NCBI GenBank assembly: GCA_017415945.1
Contig: JAFQDR010000046.1
Coordinates: 1 to 11,625, forward strand
From: Oscillospiraceae bacterium
Lineage (GTDB): Bacteria; Bacillota_A; Clostridia; Oscillospirales; Oscillospiraceae
Reading direction: 5' to 3'
Length of the DNA stretch: 11,625 nt
This document shows positions 5,712-11,625 of the stretch, piece by piece; positions within the stretch are counted from its first letter, which is position 1; each line of letters starts with the position of its first letter. Made by a program: the position numbers and the translations under genes. Below the pieces are notes generated by a model. It did not search any database, was not told the DNA's origin, and was given only the letters and a program-made list of their open reading frames with translations.

Positions 5712-6375
5712 CGTTTTGCATCTCCTCTCTCAGAATATCAAGGACAAAGATATCATCCCGATAGGATTTGCTCTTCCTGATCTCTTTCCGATAAGTCTCC
5801 CTTGCTTCGGTGTCTCTGCCAAGGAACTTCGGATAGTATTCGCTTTTATCGGCGGAATACGCATCGACGAACTTCAAGCGGTCAAAGCCTTTTTGAGAGA
5901 TGACAACGGTTTGCTCTCCAAGTTTGCCAAGCCGAAGGGCTTTGTTCAGACTGCGGAGCGGGAGTGTGTTGGAAACGAAAGATTCTGCGTATTGGAAATA
6001 GGAATCGTCTGCACGGTAACCAATCACCACATCGCAGCCAGAAAGGTCAATGGCGTAGTGTTCGATGATGTAGTCTCTTGCATCAATGGCTACCTCGGAA
6101 TCCAGCTTGAAGGTTCTGTACTGAAGAAGAAGTGCAATCCAGTTCAGAACGGTATGCTTGCCGTCAAGAAGATTCAGGATATTAAGCCCCTCTGTATCAA
6201 AGTCATAGATATTGACAAATCCGTCCGTATTTTTCTTGCATGCCCATTCACAAGCCATTTCGTCAATCCTTGTGCAGTAAAAGCCCATCCCGTAATCGTT
6301 ATGTGGGTTTCCGATATGAATGTCCGGAACCTCGATAATATGATCAGTTCCATGGAGAAGTTTGATTTGACTCAT
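5677..6375 (-). CDS. DUF3990 protein, predicted ADP-ribosyltransferase-like toxin
   Basis: A 232-residue protein of the DUF3990 family, recognised by LLHGTDHIIEVPDI near the start and the NDYGMGFYCTRIDEMACEWA block (residues 26-45). This layout resembles the ART fold: a His in the first strand (H8, in LLHGT), a Tyr in the second motif (Y33, in GFYCT), and E154-Q155 in GEQTVVIS as candidate third motif. NAD-dependent ADP-ribosylation is therefore plausible, not shown. The start is set by AGGAGG just before the ATG at 6375; an in-frame ATG at 6393 lies upstream of that site. It is the first gene of the operon and the Xre gene begins inside its 3' end. Compare RES-Xre modules, which also pair an ART-like toxin with an HTH antitoxin. 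Confidence 0.82.
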   Translation of the reverse strand: MSQIKLLHGTDHIIEVPDIHIGNPHNDYGMGFYCTRIDEMACEWACKKNTDGFVNIYDFDTEGLNILNLLDGKHTVLNWIALLLQYRTFKLDSEVAIDARDYIIEHYAIDLSGCDVVIGYRADDSYFQYAESFVSNTLPLRSLNKALRLGKLGEQTVVISQKGFDRLKFVDAYSADKSEYYPKFLGRDTEARETYRKEIRKSKSYRDDIFVLDILREEMQNDDPRIQRILFE

Positions 6376-6387
6376 ACGCGCCTCCTG

Positions 6388-6430
6388 TATCATTGTGATG
6401 TTACATAGATATTATATCATTGCAATGTTA
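6388..6430. promoter_or_regulatory. Paired operator-like repeats at the DUF3990-Xre promoter
   Basis: TATCATTGCAATGTTA (6415-6430) covers the spacer and edge of the -10, and TATCATTGTGATGTTA (6388-6403) lies just downstream of it. The two 16-base copies differ at 2 positions and start 27 bases apart. The first contains the perfect palindrome CATTGCAATG. Their placement over and after the -10 suits repression by the Xre protein of the same operon. The direct repeat is seen; the binding protein is inferred. Confidence 0.7.
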
Positions 6431-6439
6431 GTTTGTCAA
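6411..6439 (-). promoter_or_regulatory. Consensus promoter of the DUF3990-Xre operon
   Basis: On the minus strand: TTGACA (complement of 6434-6439), a 17-base spacer, TATAAT (complement of 6411-6416), with TGA directly before the -10. Every element matches the sigma-A consensus. Such a strong promoter next to a putative toxin fits tight repression by the operator repeats that overlap it. Confidence 0.92.
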
Positions 6440-6493
6440 GAGGCGAGGAAAGCCATACACGAAAATTAACAGTTTTGATACAAAGGAAAACCA

Positions 6494-7087
6494 ATGAGTA
6501 CTACATACACATTATTTACAGAAGTGCAGGTTGCTGACAAATGGTACTGCGTCAGTCCTCTGATGAGAATCGTAGATCACATAATCGATCCCGCAGAATC
6601 CGAGCTTGCACTCGTTCCGACATTCGAAACCAATGCAAGATATCATTTTGAAAAAACGTATAATTTGATGCAGGATGACGGATATCATGTTGCACTGCAT
6701 GATCTCTCGGAAGATCTTCAGAATGAATCCGTCAACCTCTATACAGATTTTGCGGAACCAACACTGGCCATCGACTACGAGCGTATTACCGGTTATCTGA
6801 ATCTGCAGCTCAAAGAGCATCGAGCCTTTGCACTGCGCAGTGATGTCGCAGCGTTCGAAAACGGTCAGGAAGAAGACATCTATGACTATGTCTGTCTCGA
6901 AGTATATAAGAAAATGGATGAAGAACTGAAAAAGGCTTATCAGTACTATGAATGGAATGACAGCCACGGCGCTTTCCGATACTACAGCGAATTCAAAAAG
7001 CGAGTTGAAGAACAGCTTGCAAATTGGCGGTATGTAAACTACAGGAAAGAGCCTGCAGCGGTTCGGCTGGTGCTGTTTATAAGCTGA
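6494..7087 (+). CDS. Unknown protein, first of two tandem paralogues
   Basis: I do not know a function for this 197-residue protein. It begins MSTTYTLFTEVQVADKWYCVSP after AAGGA (6483-6487). It shares with the next gene an N-terminal block (YTLFTEVQV, DKWYCVSPLMR, residues 5-25) and a C-terminal block (QYYEWND, then YSEF and KKRVEEQL, residues about 150-175). The middle has diverged. There is no signal peptide or membrane segment, and it is rich in acidic and aromatic residues. It opens a six-gene co-directional cassette and is transcribed away from the DUF3990-Xre operon. A plus-strand promoter must lie in 6400-6490, but I cannot point to a convincing one. Confidence 0.75.
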   Translation: MSTTYTLFTEVQVADKWYCVSPLMRIVDHIIDPAESELALVPTFETNARYHFEKTYNLMQDDGYHVALHDLSEDLQNESVNLYTDFAEPTLAIDYERITGYLNLQLKEHRAFALRSDVAAFENGQEEDIYDYVCLEVYKKMDEELKKAYQYYEWNDSHGAFRYYSEFKKRVEEQLANWRYVNYRKEPAAVRLVLFIS

Positions 7088-7104
7088 CAAGGAAGGAGGA
7101 GAGC

Positions 7105-7755
7105 ATGGGCGTTTATTATTCCATCTACGCAGAAGCCCGTGTCGGAAACAAATGGTATAACATCAGTCCGCTGATGAGAAACGAAGATGGTGAGGTTCGA
7201 GTGCGTCCTGTAATGTCCGGTCAGTCGATGATGCATGATGCAGTCGAAGAACTGGAAGAAGCATGCTTCATGCGCGGCCGTCCCGATAATCTTTCGGATG
7301 AGCTGATGAAAGTTTACAGTCACAACGAGAACGAGACTTCGGAAAGTCTGTGGCGGAACATGACCTACGGTGATTATTATCGGCAGACTCTGTTCGTTGT
7401 CAATTACGGAAAGAGTGTCAAGAGCAGAGTGGATTCTGCCAGACCTACTCGTTATCGCGGTTATGTCAACAAATACTGCATGACTGAATTTGAACTTGGG
7501 AACACCGACAGTATCGGCGGTTGGCTGACAGAACAGGAGTACAATGCATTGTCCGATGAGGAGAAAAAGGAGTACACTTATTACGAATGGAATGAGTGGT
7601 ACGACTGGTATGGTATCTACTCTGATCTTGTTCGGAGAGTGGATTGCCTGCTGACTTTCTTCAACGATTGGAGTTTTTATCATATCCACGATGCAGATCT
7701 CGATGAGCGATCGCCGACCGCGGATTATGTCCGGCTGATTGTTGACAGATCGTAA
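7105..7755 (+). CDS. Unknown protein, second of two tandem paralogues
   Basis: This 216-residue protein is a diverged copy of the gene before it. The N-terminus YYSIYAEARVGNKWYNISPL aligns with YTLFTEVQVADKWYCVSPL, and YTYYEWNEWYDWYGIYSDL (residues 157-175) aligns with QYYEWNDSHGAFRYYSEF. Conserved KWY, SPLMR and YEWN suggest a structured core. The start at 7105 has a strong GGAAGGAGGAG site immediately upstream, 17 bases after the previous stop; an in-frame ATG at 7024 lies inside the previous gene. It has one LTEQEYNALSDEEKKEY helix (141-157) not matched in its neighbour. Function unknown; duplication with divergence suggests specificity or partner subunits. Confidence 0.77.
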   Translation: MGVYYSIYAEARVGNKWYNISPLMRNEDGEVRVRPVMSGQSMMHDAVEELEEACFMRGRPDNLSDELMKVYSHNENETSESLWRNMTYGDYYRQTLFVVNYGKSVKSRVDSARPTRYRGYVNKYCMTEFELGNTDSIGGWLTEQEYNALSDEEKKEYTYYEWNEWYDWYGIYSDLVRRVDCLLTFFNDWSFYHIHDADLDERSPTADYVRLIVDRS

Positions 7756-7769
7756 TTTATTGGTGCAAG

Positions 7770-8273
7770 ATGAAAAAGAAAAGAATCACAGCTCCGTTTT
7801 ATACGGAAACCAAACTCGGTATCCGAAATATGCGCCAAGATACTCGACAGCCGGATGGTTCCTTGTATGCAAGAGGAAGATATGCGACTAAAATAAAATC
7901 AGAAGATCTCCCCGAGCATTACATCGAAGGAACGATCTTCAAGGTGAATGGATATATATCGGTACTTGGTATCAAAGACATTGTCTACAAGCCGAACTAT
8001 CACATCAATCATATGCACAGGGATGACTTCCTTTACATCTCATACGATCGACCGATCAGGTCCGAAACGGATGCACGGGGTTATGTTTCCTATCATGACT
8101 ACGATGCGATTTTATGGGGCGGTATGATCCTGGAATTCATCCGAGCGATTCGCAAGTGGAACAGCTATGGTATTGAATCGATTGCGGATGAAGTAAAAAA
8201 GAAAGAAGCCTTCTTCCTCGACAAGTATCCCGAGGAAAGAAGGTTCTATGGAAAGAGCAATTTGCTCGAATAG
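7770..8273 (+). CDS. Unknown protein, 167 residues
   Basis: The family is not recognised. The protein is basic at the N-terminus (MKKKRITAPF) and has TRQPDGSLYARGRYATKI, a strand-rich middle (residues 50-110, with HYIEGTIFKVNGYISVLGIKD and YHINHMHRDDFLYISYD) and a helical C-terminus ending in a charged stretch. Several His and Asp residues cluster at HINHMHRDD (78-86), which could bind a metal, but no known motif fits. It begins 14 bases after the previous gene with only a weak GGTGCAAG site, suggesting reinitiation from its neighbour. Confidence 0.7.
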   Translation: MKKKRITAPFYTETKLGIRNMRQDTRQPDGSLYARGRYATKIKSEDLPEHYIEGTIFKVNGYISVLGIKDIVYKPNYHINHMHRDDFLYISYDRPIRSETDARGYVSYHDYDAILWGGMILEFIRAIRKWNSYGIESIADEVKKKEAFFLDKYPEERRFYGKSNLLE

Positions 8274-8283
8274 GTAAGAGCGT

Positions 8284-8559
8284 ATGGAAAACAAAGAACT
8301 GGAAAACGCCATCAACGAACTGATTCGATTAAAAAAGATCCTCCTGGTTCAATGCAGAGAGGATGTAAAGAACATCATCGACAACAAAGTGACTGCAGCT
8401 AACTACATTGAATCAACACTCGACAAGCTGCTCGACTTTAATGACAATGAAGATTTTATGGAGCTATTCTGGAGACTGATCGCATATGTCGAAACTTTTG
8501 ATGACGGCATTGGTACGTTTTATCGAAGGCTGGAAGAAACGATGAATGAAGGCTTCTGA
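8284..8559 (+). CDS. Small helical protein, 91 residues, unknown
   Basis: A short acidic protein predicted to be almost wholly helical, starting MENKELENAINELIRLKKILL after AGGTAAG. No motif is recognised. Heptad-like spacing of hydrophobics in residues 5-50 suggests a helical bundle or coiled coil. It sits 10 bases after the previous gene and about 50 bases before the AAA+ ATPase, so an adaptor role for the ATPase is possible but unproven. Confidence 0.65.
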   Translation: MENKELENAINELIRLKKILLVQCREDVKNIIDNKVTAANYIESTLDKLLDFNDNEDFMELFWRLIAYVETFDDGIGTFYRRLEETMNEGF

Positions 8560-8612
8560 AACAGAGAGCATCAAATGATTTGAATTTAACATACACGAAG
8601 GAGAATACTATT

Positions 8613-9731
8613 ATGAAAGCAATCAGTCAAGGTGATATTTTCACCATATACAGCGATTCGCTGAAAACTTACGATCAACTTCCGGCACAGGTGTACAATG
8701 TGCGATTCAGTAAACAAAGTGGCTTCTTCCTTGAAGTTACAGCACCGCTCGAAATCAAAGAAGACAAACTTTATGGTGTACACGACCTGAAGTGTGTCAA
8801 AGTACTGAATGCTTTCAAAAAATTCAACAGAAACCTCGGCGTTATTTTAAGTGGCGATAAAGGCATCGGCAAATCTCTTTTTGCAAAATTGCTTTCAATC
8901 AAAGCCATTGAAGCAGGATATCCGCTTCTCGTAGTCGACACATATCTCCCCGGCATTGCTTCGTACATTCAGAGTATTGAACAGGAATGCGTTGTTATGT
9001 TCGATGAGTTCGATAAAACCTTCGGTGAGGTTCACGCAGAAGATGGAAAAGCTTCTCCGCAGGCTGAACTCCTTACCTTGTTCGATGGTTTGATGATGGG
9101 CAAAAAGATGTTTGTTATTACTTGCAATTCGCTATCCAAGCTCAACGAGTTCCTCGTGAATCGTCCGGGTAGATTCCATTATCATTTCCGCTTTGAATAT
9201 CCGTCACCAGCTGAAATTACTGAATATATGCAGGACAAGCTGCCCGAGGAGTATTGGGGTGAAATACGAGATGTGGTTTCTTTTTCCCGTAAGGTCAAGT
9301 TGAATTATGACTGCCTGCGTGCGATTGTTTTTGAGATTGCCCTTGGACTGTCTTTTAAGGAAGCAATCAGTGATTTGAATATCATCAATCTCGAAAGAGA
9401 CAGATATTCGGTTGTTCTGAAATTTGAGAATGGCATGACCGCACTTGATAAATGTTATATGGATATGTTCACGGATGAGGAAGTCGATGTTTGTTTGGCG
9501 GACAAAAAGGGATATGATTATGTAAACATTACTTTTGATCCGTCGAAAGCAATGTGGAACGACAAAGTCCTTGCGAATGTTGTGATGCCTGAAGATTTCA
9601 AGTTGACCTGGGAGACTTATGGCGAAGACGAGCCAGAAGTAAAAGCGCTCGTCGAAGCTGCAAAATCTTCCAAGCCGATGTATGCAATTATCAAGCGTGT
9701 CTTCGAAAAGGACATTCATTATGCGGTCTGA
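8613..9731 (+). CDS. AAA+ ATPase, phage-type
   Basis: A 372-residue protein with one AAA+ module. Visible parts: an N-terminal domain (residues 1-62, with SQGDIFTIYSDSLKTYDQLPAQ and VRFSKQSGFFLEV), Walker A GDKGIGKS (81-88), Walker B VVMFDEFD (127-134, catalytic E132), sensor-1 Asn in ITCNS (172), and the arginine pair in RPGRFHY (184, 187). The C-terminal 150 residues are an unrecognised domain. The N-terminal layout recalls AAA ATPases of gut Firmicute phages. The start is set by GAAGGAGA 8 bases before the ATG at 8613; an in-frame start at 8580 lacks a site. It overlaps the HicB-like gene by 11 bases. Substrate unknown; remodelling or unfolding of a partner protein or a nucleic-acid complex is the general expectation. 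Confidence 0.88.
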   Translation: MKAISQGDIFTIYSDSLKTYDQLPAQVYNVRFSKQSGFFLEVTAPLEIKEDKLYGVHDLKCVKVLNAFKKFNRNLGVILSGDKGIGKSLFAKLLSIKAIEAGYPLLVVDTYLPGIASYIQSIEQECVVMFDEFDKTFGEVHAEDGKASPQAELLTLFDGLMMGKKMFVITCNSLSKLNEFLVNRPGRFHYHFRFEYPSPAEITEYMQDKLPEEYWGEIRDVVSFSRKVKLNYDCLRAIVFEIALGLSFKEAISDLNIINLERDRYSVVLKFENGMTALDKCYMDMFTDEEVDVCLADKKGYDYVNITFDPSKAMWNDKVLANVVMPEDFKLTWETYGEDEPEVKALVEAAKSSKPMYAIIKRVFEKDIHYAV

Positions 9732-9963
9732 AACCATTCGAATGAATAACACGCTGGAATACAAAGGTTATGTTGGATGCGTGGAATTTTCAGAACAGGA
9801 TAGAATATTCTACGGCAAGGTCAAAGGGATTCATTCACTGATCTCTTACGAAGGAACAACAATAAATGAACTGACGAAAGATTTTCACGAGGCTATTGAT
9901 AGTTATCTCGCACTTTGTGAATCAGAAGGTATAGAACTCGAAACGCCTTCATTGTCAGACTGA
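9721..9963 (+). CDS. HicB-like protein (HicB_lk), no HicA partner seen
   Basis: This 80-residue protein has the partial RNase-H-like fold of HicB-type antitoxins: YKGYVGCVEFSEQDRIFYGKVKGI, SYEGTTINELTKDFHEAIDSYLALCESEGI. It would normally neutralise a HicA mRNA interferase, but no HicA gene lies on either side. The start at 9721 has AAAGGA 8 bases upstream and overlaps the ATPase stop by 11 bases. ATG at 9742 gives the more usual HicB N-terminus (MNNTLEYKGYVG) but has no ribosome site, so it could only be used by coupling. The short length means no C-terminal DNA-binding tail is present. Being coupled to the ATPase, it may be a partner of that protein rather than a toxin's. Confidence 0.82.
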   Translation: MRSETIRMNNTLEYKGYVGCVEFSEQDRIFYGKVKGIHSLISYEGTTINELTKDFHEAIDSYLALCESEGIELETPSLSD

Positions 9964-9974
9964 TTGCTGCTTTA

Positions 9975-10006
9975 TCGGAAGTTATTTCTTCCGCACAAAC
10001 TTCCGA
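9975..10006. repeat. 9-bp inverted repeat at the convergent gene ends, possible weak terminator
   Basis: TCGGAAGTT (9975-9983) and AACTTCCGA (9998-10006) are perfect complements. An alternative CGGAAG/CTTCCG hairpin (9976-9981 with 9988-9993) nests in it. It lies between two convergent genes, but neither strand has a T run after it. The right part is inside the coding end of the minus-strand gene, so it could also be chance. Confidence 0.35.
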
Positions 10007-10206
10007 CCTTCCTTGATTGCTTGTATTCGTTCGGCAATTTCCTCATCGGATAATCTGTTTTCAGGAAAGAGTATTTCGAGAACATGCTCACACATCTCGA
10101 CAATTTCCCAATTTATCTTTTTTAACGGTTTTGACACTTCGTATCCGAGTAGATCTCCAACTCGTTTTGCAAGGATTCTTTTGCATTGTTCTTCAGTAAG
10201 TTTCAT
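9982..10206 (-). CDS. Small protein of unknown function, 74 residues
   Basis: Not recognised. It starts MKLTEEQCKRILAKRVGDLLGY after AAGGAGG on the minus strand (complement of about 10211-10217), a strong site that fixes the start at 10206 rather than the in-frame ATG at 10236. It is predicted helical, with two amphipathic helices (2-20, 38-55) and a final NRLSDEEIAERIQAIKEG helix and basic end (KFVRKK). The size and layout recall small antitoxins, but no motif is diagnostic. It is the only minus-strand gene between two HicB genes and is transcribed divergently from the second one. Confidence 0.68.
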   Translation of the reverse strand: MKLTEEQCKRILAKRVGDLLGYEVSKPLKKINWEIVEMCEHVLEILFPENRLSDEEIAERIQAIKEGRKFVRKK

Positions 10207-10321
10207 GGCTACCTCCTTGAATGCCTGCAATAACACTCTCTATATACTAAATGACAAAAACAGCTGTGATTGTTACACAAGGGAATGATTATTTACAAAA
10301 AATTCATAAGGACAGCTACAC
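10207..10321. other. Divergent intergenic region with no resolved promoter
   Basis: Both the minus-strand small gene and the plus-strand HicB gene must be read from here. An AT-rich block around 10241-10248 (TATATACT) could be a -10 on either strand, but I found no -35 at proper spacing. AAGGA (10308-10312) is the HicB ribosome site. Confidence 0.4.
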
Positions 10322-10552
10322 ATGAAATCAGTAGACTATTACATGAAGCTCCCATACAAGATGGAAATCAACTCAGATACGTCTGAACAAGGATATGTTA
10401 TTTCGTTTCCGGAATTGCCCGGGTGCATTACCTGTGGTGAAACGCTCGCGTCTGCACTTGCAAATGCAGAAAACTGTAAACGAGAGTGGCTGACTGCAGC
10501 ACTTGAAATGAAGATATCAATTCCTATTCCGAAGAACTTCAAGAATTCTTAA
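10322..10552 (+). CDS. HicB-family antitoxin, short form, no HicA partner seen
   Basis: A 76-residue HicB protein with the clear family core: YYMKLPYKMEI, then the motif EQGYVISFPELPGCITCGETLASALANAENCKREWLTAALE (residues 22-62, written here only to identify the FPELPGC and GET elements). Many Firmicute HicB proteins carry a further ribbon-helix-helix tail (such as QFKLRLPKSLH) of 40-60 residues. Here the chain ends soon after IPIPKNFKNS, just before the presumed left end of the IS21 element. Either it is a natural short form or its 3' end was cut and given a new stop by the insertion. No HicA lies between it and its neighbours. The start has AAGGA about 9 bases upstream. Confidence 0.82.
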   Translation: MKSVDYYMKLPYKMEINSDTSEQGYVISFPELPGCITCGETLASALANAENCKREWLTAALEMKISIPIPKNFKNS

Positions 10553-10560
10553 CATACCTG

Positions 10561-10569
10561 TGGTATAAT
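10561..10569 (+). promoter_or_regulatory. Extended -10 promoter for the IS21 transposase
   Basis: TGGTATAAT is an exact TGnTATAAT. No convincing -35 is present at 17 bases. It lies at the presumed left tip of the element, about 85 bases before the istA start, giving a leader with a 12-base palindrome. Confidence 0.6.
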
Positions 10570-10653
10570 AATCATGCGGGAATTGAGGTGACGATCATGA
10601 TCGGCAGCGGATGAAACTTCTTACATCATCACAAATGACAAGGAGGTTTCAAA

Positions 10654-11625
10654 TTGATAACCAAAGAACAATACTTACGGATTCACGAGCTTTCAAAGCT
10701 CGGAGTGTCCGGAAGAAAAATTGCACCGGGGTTTGGTATCTCCCATAAATCGGTGCAAAGTTATCTCGCCATGTCGGAGGAGGAATTCGATCGCAAGCTG
10801 GATGGGTTTGTGAAATCGAGAAAAGGTTACGATACATACCGTACCGGTATCATTGAAATCCTGACAAAGTATCCTGAATCCAAACCATCAGCCATTCGCA
10901 ACCGACTGCAGATTATGTACAATGACTTCTCCATCGATGCAAAGGATTATGCATTCTATCATTACATCCGCAGAGTAAGAGAAGAAATCGGCATCTTGCT
11001 TCCGGAACGAACGGGGACACAGAAGTATAATATCCACCATTCACTTCGAGAAACACCGGATCCCGGTTATGAAGCTGAGGTCGACTTCGGTGAAAAAGTG
11101 ATGAAGGATATGTACGGAAAGAATCGTCGGATTTATATCTTCACGATGGTACTGACCTTCAGCAATCTACTGTTTGGTTTCTGCTCACCGGAGCCGTTTA
11201 CAACTGCATCCGCGATTGAAGCTCACAGAAAAGCGTTTGAGTTTTTCGGTGGTCGAACAAAAACAATCCTATACGATAACGATGTCGTGTTTACACAGAA
11301 TCATAATTACGGAGATCCGATTCTCACAAGTGAGTTTGAGAAATTCATTGATGAGATCGGCTTCGGTGTACGATTCTGCAAACCACGGCAGCCGGGTAGT
11401 AAAGGAAATGTTGAGGTCGGTGTCGGAACGATCAAAAACTTTCTGTCTTCAAGAATCTATGCTGGAATTGACAGCCTCAATTCCGAATTGCTCGAATGGC
11501 TGGATCGTTACGGCAACGCACACGAAAGCCAGGGCAAGGGAGTCAGTGCTCACGAACTCTTCGAGGAAGAAGCATCAGCTCTCATCAAAGTACCGAAGTA
11601 TATGAAAGTGCAGACAATATTCGCA
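10654..11625 (+). CDS. istA: IS21-family transposase IstA, 5' part (324 codons, open at the right edge)
   Basis: IstA carries out cut-and-join transposition with the ATPase IstB. The frame starts at TTG 10654, 7 bases after AGGAGG (10641-10646), and is open for 324 codons to the edge. An N-terminal helix-turn-helix (residues 17-38, GVSGRKIAPGFGISHKSVQSYL) binds the IS ends. The DDE catalytic residues are all visible: D144 in EVDFGE, D208 in LYDND and E254 in GNVEVGVGTIKNF. The family protein is usually 400-550 residues, so the C-terminal part is missing only because of the window edge. No frameshift or internal stop is seen, so the element could be active if istB is intact. Confidence 0.92.
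   Translation, partial: MITKEQYLRIHELSKLGVSGRKIAPGFGISHKSVQSYLAMSEEEFDRKLDGFVKSRKGYDTYRTGIIEILTKYPESKPSAIRNRLQIMYNDFSIDAKDYAFYHYIRRVREEIGILLPERTGTQKYNIHHSLRETPDPGYEAEVDFGEKVMKDMYGKNRRIYIFTMVLTFSNLLFGFCSPEPFTTASAIEAHRKAFEFFGGRTKTILYDNDVVFTQNHNYGDPILTSEFEKFIDEIGFGVRFCKPRQPGSKGNVEVGVGTIKNFLSSRIYAGIDSLNSELLEWLDRYGNAHESQGKGVSAHELFEEEASALIKVPKYMKVQTIFA

Larger units (their letters stand above)
10559..11625 (+). mobile_element. IS21-family insertion sequence, left part
   Basis: The istA-type transposase gene with its promoter runs off the right edge, so the C-terminus of IstA, the istB helper gene and the right end are outside the window. The left boundary is my estimate: TGTGGTATAAT starting at 10559 begins with the TG dinucleotide usual for IS21 ends and lies 7 bases after the HicB stop. 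A perfect palindrome CGATCATGATCG (10592-10603) lies in the leader. Without the right end neither the inverted repeats nor the target duplication can be confirmed. Confidence 0.7.

Noticed and set aside
5716..6408. Open frame of 230 codons on the plus strand
   Set aside because: It is antisense to the DUF3990 gene and crosses its ribosome site; no motif is seen.
6433..6482. Plus-strand promoter candidates before the tandem paralogues (TTGTCA with CATACA, or GATACA)
   Set aside because: Spacing of 15 bases and poor -10 matches; not good enough to call.
8571..8583. Palindrome TCAAATGATTTGA before the AAA+ gene
   Set aside because: Short, AT-rich, with no T run and no promoter element nearby; likely chance.
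10554..10615. Possible frameshifted continuation of the short HicB through the gap
   Set aside because: The alternative frame translates to a short chain with no resemblance to the ribbon-helix-helix tail of HicB proteins.
1..11625. CRISPR arrays, tRNA and rRNA genes
   Set aside because: No regularly spaced repeats, cloverleaf-like sequence or rRNA-like conserved stretches were seen on either strand.

Overview
The window looks like an accessory, mobile-element-rich region from a Firmicute, most likely a gut Clostridia-type genome (Ruminococcus/Oscillospiraceae-like). I infer this from the protein families present, the AGGAGG-type ribosome sites, the TTG starts and the sigma-A-type promoters; no 16S rRNA or housekeeping gene is present to confirm it. 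There are no tRNA, rRNA or CRISPR sequences. Coding density is high and every gap is under 300 bases.

Layout: (1) 1-667 holds the end of an AbrB/MazE-type antitoxin gene, an overlapping RelE/ParE-type toxin and a strong terminator. (2) 678-1550 holds a single metallophosphoesterase gene behind an extended -10 promoter and a repeat-rich upstream region. (3) 1558-2376, minus strand, is a RelB/DinJ-type antitoxin and PIN toxin operon with its own terminator, promoter and a palindrome over the -35. (4) 2424-5074, plus strand, is a tight five-gene operon: metallophosphoesterase, unknown protein, Phd-like fusion protein, RelB-like antitoxin, and a PPP-family phosphatase joined to the antitoxin by an ATGA overlap. 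(5) 5064-6439, minus strand, is a DUF3990 (ADP-ribosyltransferase-like) and Xre-type two-gene module behind a consensus promoter with a duplicated operator-like site. (6) 6494-9963, plus strand, is a six-gene cassette: two tandem paralogues of unknown family, two unknown proteins, an AAA+ ATPase and a HicB-like protein. (7) 9982-10552 holds a small unknown minus-strand gene and an orphan, short HicB. (8) From about 10559 to the right edge is the left end of an IS21-family insertion sequence with a partial istA.

The striking theme is repeated pairing of antitoxin-type regulators with enzymes. There are two conventional type II toxin-antitoxin modules (AbrB-RelE and RelB-PIN) and one probable ART-like/Xre module. 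There are also three antitoxin-like genes without a recognised toxin (RelB-like beside a phosphatase, HicB-like beside an AAA+ ATPase, short HicB beside the IS) and one Phd-like fusion. Three distinct calcineurin-like phosphoesterases lie within 4.2 kb. The best candidates for something undescribed are the phosphoesterase/antitoxin operon at 2424-5074 and the AAA+ cassette at 6494-9963. Functions beyond fold-level recognition are inference.
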